From positions 248,001-312,000 of the forward strand of contig JASSUI010000001.1 of NCBI GenBank assembly GCA_031963415.1: 64,000 nt of DNA, in the 5' to 3' direction. Position numbers and translations under genes: made by a program. The notes below the pieces were generated by a model. That model searched no databases. It was not told the origin of the DNA and was given only the letters and a program-made list of their open reading frames with translations. Below are positions 53,007-61,609 of the stretch, piece by piece. This stretch comes from JASSUD01 sp031963415. Its GTDB lineage: Bacteria; Pseudomonadota; Gammaproteobacteria; Burkholderiales; Burkholderiaceae. The number at the start of each line of letters is the position of its first letter. Position 1 is the stretch's first letter.

Positions 53007-55277
53007 ATGCTCACTCCTGCTACGAATACTGCGGTTATGCATTCTCTGGCGGCGCAAAAACCGACCGCGTCCTTATTGTCCTCACTTCCGTTAGAAATTC
53101 GAGAAAAAATAGAAAATTGCTTGGATTTTTCCTGTCAGCAGGCGTTATTTAAAGCGCTGACTACAGTCACTCGCGATGGTAGACCCATCGATTCGCCTGC
53201 GCTGAAGCTATACCTCATCAAAGATAGGATTCATGCGAAATCTCAAGGAGCGCTCATAAGCTCGGATGAAGAGTTAAAAAAATTCGCATTCAGTCAAATA
53301 CAAAAGTTAGCAAACTTGTGCCAACTCGATCAGATTGTCGAGAAACCTCTGCTTTTTGAGCTGGTATGTCTTGTTAACGATCCAGAGATATTGAGCTTTT
53401 TACAGGAGAGTATTCAACAAGACACACAATTAGAGCAGAAGTTATTGAATTGGATCGAGCGATCCAAAACGGAGGACGTGCAACCCATTGCAGCTAATGC
53501 GTTAACGCTATTAGTCAAAGCTGGCGTGGGTTTAAGTGGGCGAGATTTTCGTGGCATACGTGTTCCCGGAGCAGATTTAAGTTATGGGGTATTTGATTCT
53601 GCGCAATTGCAAGGAGCGGATTTAAGCAAAGCTAATCTACATGCGATCTGGCTGCGTCAGGCAAATTTAAACGGTGCCCGGATGACGGGCGTACAGTTTG
53701 GCGAATGGCCTTATCTGCAGGAAGCGAGCGCAGTAGATTCCTGCTGCTATTCACCGGATGGGAAAACGTGCGCGGTGGGCGTTCAAGATGGTTCGATCAG
53801 TGTCTATGCCACGTCGAATTGGGAAAAACTATTCACCTTAATGGGACATATCGACAAGGTTTGGAGCGTCGCATATTCGCCCAATGGCCGACAGATCGCC
53901 TCCGCGAGCGAGGACCAGACGGTACGGCTGTGGGATATGCAGAGTGGGCAGCCCATCCATACTTTAGAGGGGCATGCCGACGCGGTTCTGAGCGTCGCGT
54001 ATTCACCCAGTGGGCAGCAGATCGCTTCAGCGAGTTACGACGGGACAGTGCGGCTATGGGATGCGCAGCGTGGACAGCTTAGCCACACCTTAGAAGGACA
54101 TACCGATGGAGTTAATAGCGTCGTGTATTCGCCCAGCGGTAAGCAGATCGCCTCAGGGGGTGGAGACAACACGGTGCGACTATGGGATGCGCACAGCGGC
54201 CAGCTCGACCACACCTTAGAGGGGCATACCGAAATGGTGTATAGCGTCGTGTATTCGCCCAGCGGCAAGCAGATCGCCTCGGCAAGTTGGGACGGGACGG
54301 TGAGGTTGTGGGATACGTACACTAAGCAGCTTAGCCATACTTTAGTGGGGCATGCCAATGGGATTTTCTGCGTCGCGTATTCGTCCAATGGCCAGCAGAT
54401 TGCCTCAGCAGGTTTGGACCAAACGGTGCGACTATGGGACGCGCACAGTGGTCAGCTCAGATACACCTTAGGGGGACATACCGGCAGGGTTAAAAGCGCG
54501 GTGTATTCGCCTAGCGGCAAACAGATCGCCTCAGCAAGTTGGGATGGGACGGTGCGGCTGTGGGATGCACAGCGTGGACAGCTCAGTCATACCATGGTGG
54601 GCCATAACGGTTGGGTTTGGAGCGTCGTGTCTTCACCCAGCAGGCAGCAGATCGCCTCAGCGAGTTACGACGGCACAGTGCGGTTGTGGGATGCGCACAC
54701 TGGCCAGCTTAGCCACACCTTGGCGGGACATACCGACAGGGTTTTTAGCGTCGCGTATTCGCCCAATGGCCAGCAGATCGCCTCCGCGAGTACGGACACT
54801 ACAGTGCGGCTGTGGGATGCGCAGCATGGGCGGCTTAGCCACACCTTAACGGATCATACCGAGATGGTGAATAGCGTCGCATATTCGCCAAGTGGCCACC
54901 AACTCGCCTCAGCGAGTGATGACAACACTGTGCGGCTGTGGGACGCGCAGAGTGGGAAGTGTTTAGCGGTTGTGCAAGGCTTTGCAGGAGAGGTTAGGTG
55001 TATCGTCTGGCATACCACCCCTGAGGGCGACTATCTGGTGACCGGCAGTGCGGATCATTCTGTTCGCGTCTGGCGAATACATCAAAGAGGAGATCACATT
55101 CAAGTCAATTTGGGCTGGAGTTCATCGCATGCGTCACTAACCGTGACCGAGGCTACTATCGAAGATGTACAAGGTTTAAGTTTGGCCAATCAAAAGCTCT
55201 TAGCGCAGCGCGGTGCTGTTGGCAAAGCCGCTGAACACACCTCAACCCATGCACGGCCTTTACTTCATCTCGCTTAA
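53007..55277 (+). CDS. F-box-like / pentapeptide / WD40 protein
   Basis: 756 residues. Residues about 22-60 resemble an F-box (LLSSLPLEIREKIENCLDFS), unusual in bacteria and mostly found in effectors that enter the host ubiquitin system. After a helical region come pentapeptide-like repeats (about 170-225, GADLSYGVFDSAQLQGADL) and 11 WD40 units (about 240-710), nine of them nearly identical 42-residue units (GQQIASAS...TVRLWDAQ). The C-terminal VQGLSLANQKLLAQRGA matches the tail of the NACHT-WD40 protein at 20176-23664, so the two share a module with different front ends. No signal peptide. The F-box call is by eye and only moderate; the repeats are certain. Confidence 0.85.
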   Translation: MLTPATNTAVMHSLAAQKPTASLLSSLPLEIREKIENCLDFSCQQALFKALTTVTRDGRPIDSPALKLYLIKDRIHAKSQGALISSDEELKKFAFSQIQKLANLCQLDQIVEKPLLFELVCLVNDPEILSFLQESIQQDTQLEQKLLNWIERSKTEDVQPIAANALTLLVKAGVGLSGRDFRGIRVPGADLSYGVFDSAQLQGADLSKANLHAIWLRQANLNGARMTGVQFGEWPYLQEASAVDSCCYSPDGKTCAVGVQDGSISVYATSNWEKLFTLMGHIDKVWSVAYSPNGRQIASASEDQTVRLWDMQSGQPIHTLEGHADAVLSVAYSPSGQQIASASYDGTVRLWDAQRGQLSHTLEGHTDGVNSVVYSPSGKQIASGGGDNTVRLWDAHSGQLDHTLEGHTEMVYSVVYSPSGKQIASASWDGTVRLWDTYTKQLSHTLVGHANGIFCVAYSSNGQQIASAGLDQTVRLWDAHSGQLRYTLGGHTGRVKSAVYSPSGKQIASASWDGTVRLWDAQRGQLSHTMVGHNGWVWSVVSSPSRQQIASASYDGTVRLWDAHTGQLSHTLAGHTDRVFSVAYSPNGQQIASASTDTTVRLWDAQHGRLSHTLTDHTEMVNSVAYSPSGHQLASASDDNTVRLWDAQSGKCLAVVQGFAGEVRCIVWHTTPEGDYLVTGSADHSVRVWRIHQRGDHIQVNLGWSSSHASLTVTEATIEDVQGLSLANQKLLAQRGAVGKAAEHTSTHARPLLHLA
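53838..54968 (+). repeat. 126-bp tandem repeats encoding WD40 blades
   Basis: Nine consecutive 42-codon units with shared third positions as well as shared residues (for example TCAGCGAGTTACGACGG at 54027 and 54657). The homogeneity suggests recent expansion or gene conversion within the array, as in the HEAT array at 1402-3540. Confidence 0.8.
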
Positions 55278-55434
55278 GGGGGCTTTGGTTATGAGCTGGT
55301 GAAAGAGGTAAGCTGTTTTTTATCAACCCTTACCTTCCCTTCAGTCGCTAGCTGAGGGCAAGCAGAACCTACAAGACAGATGCTACAGCGTAATTTAACG
55401 CCAGCATCTTTGATTGAATAACAGAAGAATATTT

Positions 55435-55535
55435 ATGCTCATTGCTATTTCGAATACTGCGATTACGCATACTCCCGCAGCACATCAAACCACCGCATCC
55501 TCATTGCCCTCACTTCCGTTAGAAATTTGAGAAAA
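55435..55535 (+). pseudogene. Truncated duplicate of the F-box-like gene start
   Basis: From the ATG at 55435 the frame reads MLIAISNTAITHTPAAHQ and then SSLPSLPLEI, parallel to MLTPATNTAVMHSLAAQK...SSLPLEI at 53007, with the same leader (AACAGAAGAAT) upstream. CGA has become TGA at the next codon, and the sequence then switches into a MITE-family fragment (55533-55622). It shows that this gene was once tandemly duplicated. Confidence 0.85.
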
Positions 55536-55622
55536 ATCAGCCGTCACGTTGGGGTTCCTCCGTCACCCCAGCATCTAGGCCGATTAACCTGGTATTTCCT
55601 CTTGAGATTATGAACAGGTTCT
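55533..55622. repeat. Partial MITE family 1 copy
   Basis: GCCGTCACGTTGGGGTTCC through AGATTATGAACAGGTTCT corresponds to one half of 52725-52908; the internal pair is deleted. It truncates the duplicate gene start. Confidence 0.65.
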
Positions 55623-55798
55623 GTTCTAAGAAGAAATATGAAGGTTACAAGACATATATGTTGAGGTTCCAGCGGTATCCCGACATGGGCCAGGGCAACC
55701 GCATGAACATTCTCGTAATTAAAGGTTGATGAGCCGAGTGGTGTGGATGAAGCTTTTATAGAAGGTGAGTTAGAGTTGGCTTTTTTTGGAGCCAAGAG

Positions 55799-56920
55799 AT
55801 GCCGCCGATCCTGGAAGCGTTTAAGGAGTTGCATGATCCGCGTAGTCGGAAGTGCCGCTATTCATTTGAAGAGATCCTATTGAGCGCACTGTGCGCGACG
55901 CTATGCGGGGTGGATACGTGGGAGATGATGGTACTGTGGGGGCATAGTCAACTCGCGTGGCTACGCCAACACCAATTGTACGAGCACGGTATTCCGAGTG
56001 CGGACACGTATCGGCGAGTATTTAGTGCGTTGAGTCCGGTGGTATTCGAGCGGTGCTTTATGAAGTGGGTGCAAATGCTGTGTCCGAGTTTGGCGGATAA
56101 GCATGTGGCGATTGATGGCAAGACCCTCAGGGGAAGCCGTCAAAGAAGTCAGGAGGTGGGTGCCCTTCATCTCGTGTCGGCGTGGTGCTCAGAGAATGGG
56201 CTTTCATTGGGTCAAGTCAAGACGGATGATAAAAGTAATGAGATTACTGCGATTCCGGAGTTACTGGCGGCGCTGGATCTGAAAGGGGCGACTCTCACGC
56301 TAGATGCGATGGGGGCTCAGCGTGATATTGCACAAGCCATCATCCAAGCGAAGGCCGATTATGTGCTGGCGGTGAAAGACAATCAGCCGCTGTTAGCGCA
56401 AGATATCAAAGACTGGTTTGCGGCGGCTCAGGTGGCCGAATTAACGCACTCGTATTGGGAGCATAGCGAACATAATAAAGGGCATGGTCGCATTGAGACA
56501 CGTATCTGTCGCGTGACGGACGATGTGGAGTGGTTGAGTCGGGCGGGCCATCAGTGGGCTGGGGTGAAGCGCCTCGTGATGATAGAGAGTACACGCCAAA
56601 TCGGTGACAAAATCACGACAGAATATCGGTATTACATCAGTTCCAAGGACGTCAAGGCGAAAGAAATGGCCCGCCTGATTAGAGCGCATTGGGGGATTGA
56701 AAATCGATTGCACTGGGTCTTGGATATGTCTTGGTCAGAAGATGCTTGCCAAGTACGAGACAAAAATGCAGCGCGTAATTTAGCGACGTTGCGCAAAATA
56801 ACGTTGAATATGGTCAGAGCCGCTCAGGCTCAACACCCCACTCGCGTTAGCCTCAAGGGCATGCGCGCGCTCGCCGCTTGGGATACTCATATGCGTGATT
56901 CGATTCTCGGCTTTAATTGA
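55799..56920 (+). CDS. ISAs1-family transposase
   Basis: 373 residues, complete. The N-terminal ISAs1-associated domain (ELHDPRSRKCRYSFEEILLS) is followed by an IS4-superfamily DDE core: VAIDGKTLRGSRQR (Asp), TLDAMGAQRDIAQAI (Asp), and RAHWGIENRLHWVLDMSWSE with the Y(2)R(3)E(6)K-like Glu region. The gene itself is undamaged, but the element's right terminal repeat is split by IS256, so mobility in cis is doubtful. Confidence 0.95.
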   Translation: MPPILEAFKELHDPRSRKCRYSFEEILLSALCATLCGVDTWEMMVLWGHSQLAWLRQHQLYEHGIPSADTYRRVFSALSPVVFERCFMKWVQMLCPSLADKHVAIDGKTLRGSRQRSQEVGALHLVSAWCSENGLSLGQVKTDDKSNEITAIPELLAALDLKGATLTLDAMGAQRDIAQAIIQAKADYVLAVKDNQPLLAQDIKDWFAAAQVAELTHSYWEHSEHNKGHGRIETRICRVTDDVEWLSRAGHQWAGVKRLVMIESTRQIGDKITTEYRYYISSKDVKAKEMARLIRAHWGIENRLHWVLDMSWSEDACQVRDKNAARNLATLRKITLNMVRAAQAQHPTRVSLKGMRALAAWDTHMRDSILGFN

Positions 56921-56940
56921 CTAGGGTGTTCATGCGGTTG

Positions 56941-58282
56941 GAAGGTGTCAGGAATTTTGTGTGAAAGAAGTCATATGATAATGAAGGTAATCAAAAAGTA
57001 AGCATATGACAAAGATAGACCAAGCGATATTAGATAAATTTTTAGAGGGAGTAGACCTGTCAAATCCGCACTCGATATTCACAGAAAGCGGGTTGTTTGG
57101 TCAGCTTAAAAAGTCACTAGCAGAAAGAATATTGCAGGGTGAATTAGCGCATCATCTCGAGCAAGAACGTAGCGTAGGCAAGATCAAGCGTAATCATAAA
57201 AATGGTAGCAGCAAGAAATCGGTCTTAGCGTCAGAAGACAAGCTGGAACTCGATATACCGCGAGATCGAGAAGGCAGTTTCACGCCGCAATTCATCGCTA
57301 AGCATCAGCGGCGACTACCGGGCTTTGACGATAAGGTGATCTCGCTTTACGCGCGAGGGTTACCGGTGCGCGAGATTCAAGCGCATTTAACCGAGTTGTA
57401 TGGCTTAGAGGTCTCGCCTGATCTGATCTCAACGATCACCGCCGAAGTGATGGACGAAGTCAAGGAATGGCAGAATCGCCCGCTAGAACCGATGTATCCG
57501 TTGGTGTTTTTTGATGCCTTACGAGTCAAAATTCGAGATGAGGGCAGCGTTAAAAACAAAGCGGTCTATCTTGCTTTGGGTGTACGACCAGACGGTACCA
57601 AGGAAATTCTGGGTATTTGGATTGAACAAACCGAAGGGGCAAAATTCTGGCTGAGGGTCATGACAGAGCTTAAAAATCGAGGCCTGTCTGACGTATTAAT
57701 CGCCGTCGTCGATGGACTCAAAGGCTTCCCAGAAGCCATTACAGCGACCTTTCCGCAAGCGCAAATCCAGACCTGTATCGTGCATTTAATTCGCAATAGC
57801 CTGGATTTTGTGAGCTGGAAAGACCGTAAGGCTGTCGCGGCAGAACTAAAAAATATTTATCGCGCCACCACCGAAACCGAGGCCGCTGTGGCGCTTGAGG
57901 TCTTTGCCGAAAGTCCATGGGGGCTGAAATATCCGCCGATTGCTTCAATTTGGCGGCGCCATTGGCAAGAAGTCATTCCTTTCTTTGCTTACCCGTTAGA
58001 AGTGCGAAAAATTATTTATACGACCAATGCCATTGAAAGCCTCCATATGCAAATACGGAAGGTCATTAAAAATCGAGGTCACTTCCCTAACGACCAGGCC
58101 GCCATCAAACTCATTTATTTGGCTTTGCGAAATATCACTAAAAATTGGACAATGCCACCTAATACATGGCGCACTGCAAAAGTTCAATTTGCCATTTTAT
58201 TTGGCGAGCGTTTTACAGCTTCATTATAAGAAGCTGTCATAGTTAACCGTGACCTCGGACACACAAAATATCTGACAGGCTC
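56941..58282 (+). mobile_element. IS256-family element, copy 3 (1342 bp, intact)
   Basis: Ends GAAGGTGTCAGGAATTTTG and, complemented, GAGCCTGTCAGATATTTTG. Flanked by a perfect 8-bp duplication TGCGGTTG (56933-56940, 58283-58290). Inserted within the right terminal repeat of the ISAs1 element. Confidence 0.96.
57006..58229 (+). CDS. IS256-family (mutator-type) transposase, copy 3
   Basis: 407 residues, identical in protein to copy 2 (24899-26122) and with all catalytic regions (FFDALRVKIRDEG, VVDGLKGFPEAI, TTNAIESLHMQIRK). The near-identity of two copies at separate sites indicates recent transposition, and either may supply transposase in trans. Confidence 0.96.
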   Translation: MTKIDQAILDKFLEGVDLSNPHSIFTESGLFGQLKKSLAERILQGELAHHLEQERSVGKIKRNHKNGSSKKSVLASEDKLELDIPRDREGSFTPQFIAKHQRRLPGFDDKVISLYARGLPVREIQAHLTELYGLEVSPDLISTITAEVMDEVKEWQNRPLEPMYPLVFFDALRVKIRDEGSVKNKAVYLALGVRPDGTKEILGIWIEQTEGAKFWLRVMTELKNRGLSDVLIAVVDGLKGFPEAITATFPQAQIQTCIVHLIRNSLDFVSWKDRKAVAAELKNIYRATTETEAAVALEVFAESPWGLKYPPIASIWRRHWQEVIPFFAYPLEVRKIIYTTNAIESLHMQIRKVIKNRGHFPNDQAAIKLIYLALRNITKNWTMPPNTWRTAKVQFAILFGERFTASL

Positions 58283-58305
58283 TGCGGTTGCCCTGCGACA
58301 TGGGC

Positions 58306-58676
58306 CTTTACATCTTCTACTCTGCTTTTTTTAGAGTTTTTGAACAGGTCCTGAGCAGGAAGAAATTAGAAGTGGTTTAAGTATGTTGCACTTTGCTCTT
58401 CACCTCAACATGCGAACATCGAGAAACATAGGTGGGTGTGAGAGGCAGACCCTAATGCGCTCACTCACAACCTCCACTCCAATTTTTTAACGAACTGGAA
58501 TAAGTTCCTTTGAAATTTTGCACAACTTAGGTGTTAGGTTAGGATTTTTTACCCGTAGATTATGCAGCTCTTCCCAATAAAAAAATTCACATCAAAGGCA
58601 GCCAAGCAATATCATGTAAAACATTTGGCAATGCCTTCTTTTCACTTTGACACTCAATCTTCGCATTAGGAAGCTC
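58306..58676. other. Leader region of prlC with MITE remnants
   Basis: The first part continues the repeat-rich target of ISAs1 (TTTTTGAACAGGTCCTGAGC resembles a family 1 end). After that no gene or clear promoter is seen up to the AGGA ribosome binding site before 58677. Confidence 0.4.
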
Positions 58677-60791
58677 ATGAAAGCTGATAACCCCTTACTT
58701 GATTTTTCTAATTTGCCACGCTTTACAGAAATTAAAGCAGAACATATCACCCCTGCCCTCGATTTATTACTGGCCCATGCACAACAAGCCGTTGAGCAAG
58801 TCAGTGCAGTTGATACACCCTCTTGGGAGAGCGTTATTGAACCGCTAGAGGCAGCAACTGAACCTTTATCACGAGCCTGGGGTATTGTTTACCACCTGAA
58901 AGCGGTAGTCGATACGCCTGAATTGCGCGCCGCCTATGGTGACAATCTACCGCGCGTGACCGAATTTTGGACAAGCCTTGGGCAAAACTTAACGCTCTAT
59001 AAAAAATATCAAGCTATCGCTGCTGCGAGCGAAGCCTACCAACAACTTTCCGCGGCACGCAGAAAAGTACTTGACGATGCGCTACGTGACTTCCGTTTAT
59101 CTGGTGCTGAACTTGATGAAGCACAAAAACCTGCGTTCGCACAATTACAAGAACGCCAGGCAAACCTGACGAAAGCATTTTCTGATCACGTGCTAGATGC
59201 GACCAATGCTTATTCAATCTTCGTCGACAACGCTGCTGAACTGGCAGGTTTACCTGAAGATGACCAAGCAGCTGCACGCGCAGCAGCTCAACAAGATGGT
59301 AAAGAAGGCTGGAAGTTTACACTGCACTTCCCCTCTTACTTCCCTGTTTTGCAATACGCTGAGCATCGACCGCTACGTGAAGCGATGTATCGTGCTTATA
59401 CAACCCGTGCTTCTGAACTTGGCCCTAACTACGCTCAAGGCAAACCAGAGTGGGATAACACGGAGATCATGCTAGAGCAACTTACGCTACGTAAACGCGA
59501 AGCACAGATGCTTGGCTATCAGAATTTTGCCGAAGTTTCACTCGCGCCTAAAATGGCCGAGTCTCCTGAGCAAGTTATCCGCTTTTTAGAAGATCTTGCA
59601 CGACGCGCTCGCCCCTATGCCGAGCAAGATTGGCAAGAACTTAAAGCGTTTGCAAAGCGCGAGCTTGGCTTGTCTGAATTAGCTCCTTGGGATATTGCGT
59701 TTGCTGCAGAGAAATTGCGTCAAACGCGTTATGCGTTTTCGGAAAACGAGGTAAAGCAGTATTTCCCAGAAAGCACTGTCTTGCCTGGCTTGTTCAAAAT
59801 AACCGAAGCATTATTTAACGTAAGCATTCAGCCTGCTGATGCGGCAGTGTGGCATCCTGATGTGCGCTTTTTTGAAATCTATGATGCTAACAAACAGCTC
59901 ATCGCGCAGTTTTACCTTGACCTATACGCACGAGAAGGCAAACGCGGTGGCGCATGGATGGATGATGCGCGCACGCGCTGGCGCCATGCGAATGGCGAAC
60001 TGCAAACTCCAGTGACTTATTTAACTTGCAACTTCTCAGCACCAGTTGGCAATAAACCCGCTTGCTTTACACATGATGAAGTGATGACCCTCTTTCATGA
60101 ATTCGGCCACGGCTTGCATCATATGCTCACGCGCGTTGAAGAAAGAGCGGTCTCAGGCACTAATGGGGTTGAATGGGATGCGGTCGAACTACCATCGCAG
60201 TTTATGGAGAATTTCTGCTGGGAATGGGAGGTGTTGAGTAGCTTGAGTGCACACGTTGATACAGGTGAACCTCTACCGCGTGCCCTTTTTGACAAAATGC
60301 TCGCCGCGAAAAACTTTCACAGCGGACTTGCTACGCTGCGACAAATCGTATTTGCGATGTTCGACATGCGTTTGCATACTGATTTCACGCCGGCAGGCAA
60401 AACTAGCATTACCGACTTAGCTTTCGAAACGAACGCACATTACCACGTGACTACGCAAGCTGATTTCTCACGCTGGCCGAACACGTTCAGCCACATCTTT
60501 GCAGGCGGCTATGCAGCCGGTTACTACAGCTACAAATGGGCTGAAGTGCTTTCCGCCGATGCCTATGCAGCCTTTGAAGAAGCTGCGCAACAACAAAGCC
60601 AGCAAGGCCAACCAAGCAGCGTGCTTAATGCAGAAATAGGCTCGCGTTATTTGAAAGAGATCTTAGAAGTCGGTGGTAGCCGTAGTGCGATAAGCTCATT
60701 CCGAGCGTTCCGTGGCCGTGAACCGAATATTGATGCGTTGTTGCGGCATCAGGGGATGAGTGGTGAAAAGTTACTTGCTACTACCACGTAA
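58677..60791 (+). CDS. prlC: Oligopeptidase A (M3 metallopeptidase)
   Basis: 704 residues. Cytosolic zinc peptidase that degrades short peptides, including cleaved signal peptides. The HExxH zinc site is in TLFHEFGHGLHHML with the third ligand Glu downstream (ELPSQFMENFCWE), and TCNFSAPVGNKPACFTHDEV is typical of the family. ATG at 58677 is preceded by TTAGGAAG; the longer TTG frame from 58647 is rejected. Complete. Confidence 0.97.
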   Translation: MKADNPLLDFSNLPRFTEIKAEHITPALDLLLAHAQQAVEQVSAVDTPSWESVIEPLEAATEPLSRAWGIVYHLKAVVDTPELRAAYGDNLPRVTEFWTSLGQNLTLYKKYQAIAAASEAYQQLSAARRKVLDDALRDFRLSGAELDEAQKPAFAQLQERQANLTKAFSDHVLDATNAYSIFVDNAAELAGLPEDDQAAARAAAQQDGKEGWKFTLHFPSYFPVLQYAEHRPLREAMYRAYTTRASELGPNYAQGKPEWDNTEIMLEQLTLRKREAQMLGYQNFAEVSLAPKMAESPEQVIRFLEDLARRARPYAEQDWQELKAFAKRELGLSELAPWDIAFAAEKLRQTRYAFSENEVKQYFPESTVLPGLFKITEALFNVSIQPADAAVWHPDVRFFEIYDANKQLIAQFYLDLYAREGKRGGAWMDDARTRWRHANGELQTPVTYLTCNFSAPVGNKPACFTHDEVMTLFHEFGHGLHHMLTRVEERAVSGTNGVEWDAVELPSQFMENFCWEWEVLSSLSAHVDTGEPLPRALFDKMLAAKNFHSGLATLRQIVFAMFDMRLHTDFTPAGKTSITDLAFETNAHYHVTTQADFSRWPNTFSHIFAGGYAAGYYSYKWAEVLSADAYAAFEEAAQQQSQQGQPSSVLNAEIGSRYLKEILEVGGSRSAISSFRAFRGREPNIDALLRHQGMSGEKLLATTT

Positions 60792-60806
60792 GCGACGATT
60801 ATTTTC

Positions 60807-60836
60807 CTCCCTACCTTGGGTAGGGAGCCTCTTATT
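60807..60836 (+). terminator. Terminator of prlC
   Basis: Perfect 9-bp stem CTCCCTACC/GGTAGGGAG with a TTG loop, 15 bases after the stop, followed by a moderate T-rich tail (CCTCTTATTT). Confidence 0.7.
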
Positions 60837-61129
60837 TCTCTAGTTTATTAGAAAACTCTAAATTTTCGGTCAAATCAAGATAAAAAATTAAGATATTAAT
60901 AACGGAAATAAATGCATAGCTATTTGAGTTGGATTTTGGGAAAGCCAATTTTAGCAATTTTATTATTTTCTATTTGCTGCTATTACTAACTTAATAGCTT
61001 AAATTCTAGCTAGAAAAGCCACAATGAAGAGGATATTTATTCTTGAGGGAATAATTAAATGCTTAAAGACCTATAAAAAAACTACGCACTAGTCGATCAG
61101 ATGTTTGTGAATAAGCACACTAAATGCCC

Positions 61130-61510
61130 TTAAGCAGGAAAAGATGCTGACAAGTTGGAACCAGGTCGCTGCAGCGCTGCTGAAGCCTTTTTCTCAGCAG
61201 CTATACGGCCGCTAACAGCCTTCTCCATAAACGTCAGTAACTTTATACGTTGTTCCGCTAATTCTTTTTGTTCAGGCGTTAATCCTTCTGCCTTCTGCTC
61301 TAATTTTAATATTTTCGCTATTGTCTCCAATATTAATTCATCCTGCATTGTACGTTTACCACTATCATGCCGCATTTCTGTTGATAAAATCTGAGTTGCA
61401 CTAGCAGCAACATTAATGTTGTTTTGAAGGCTCCTGTCCTGTGCAGAAAGAGCATTTAGCAATGCATGTAAGCTCTGTAGTGTATTTCCCTGTGGTGGAT
61501 TGGTATTCAT
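61130..61510 (-). CDS. Hypothetical helical protein
   Basis: 126 residues, predicted mostly helical (LQSLHALLNALSAQDRSLQN; LILETIAKILKLEQKAEGLT), with no Cys, no membrane segment and no recognised family. It begins 100 bases after the stop of the larger gene 61610-63151 on the same strand, so the two probably form a unit. The Gln/Asn-rich N-terminus and charged C-terminal helix would suit a small partner or chaperone of the larger protein; this is inference only. Confidence 0.6.
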   Translation of the reverse strand: MNTNPPQGNTLQSLHALLNALSAQDRSLQNNINVAASATQILSTEMRHDSGKRTMQDELILETIAKILKLEQKAEGLTPEQKELAEQRIKLLTFMEKAVSGRIAAEKKASAALQRPGSNLSASFPA

Positions 61511-61609
61511 GGCATTCTCTAACTTTGTTAATCTAACTAAGAAGAATATTAGACAGGTTTTAAATATTTAAAATATTTAGCAAATATACCCTAATTGCTA
61601 AAGGCAATT

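Larger units (their letters stand above)
55691..58295 (+). mobile_element. ISAs1-family element interrupted by IS256
   Basis: Terminal repeats CAGGGCAACCGCATGAACA at the left and its complement at the right, the latter split by IS256. A perfect 10-bp target duplication CGACATGGGC flanks it (55681-55690 and 58296-58305). Without the 1342-bp IS256 and its 8-bp duplication the element is 1255 bp. It carries one complete transposase gene. Confidence 0.93.
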
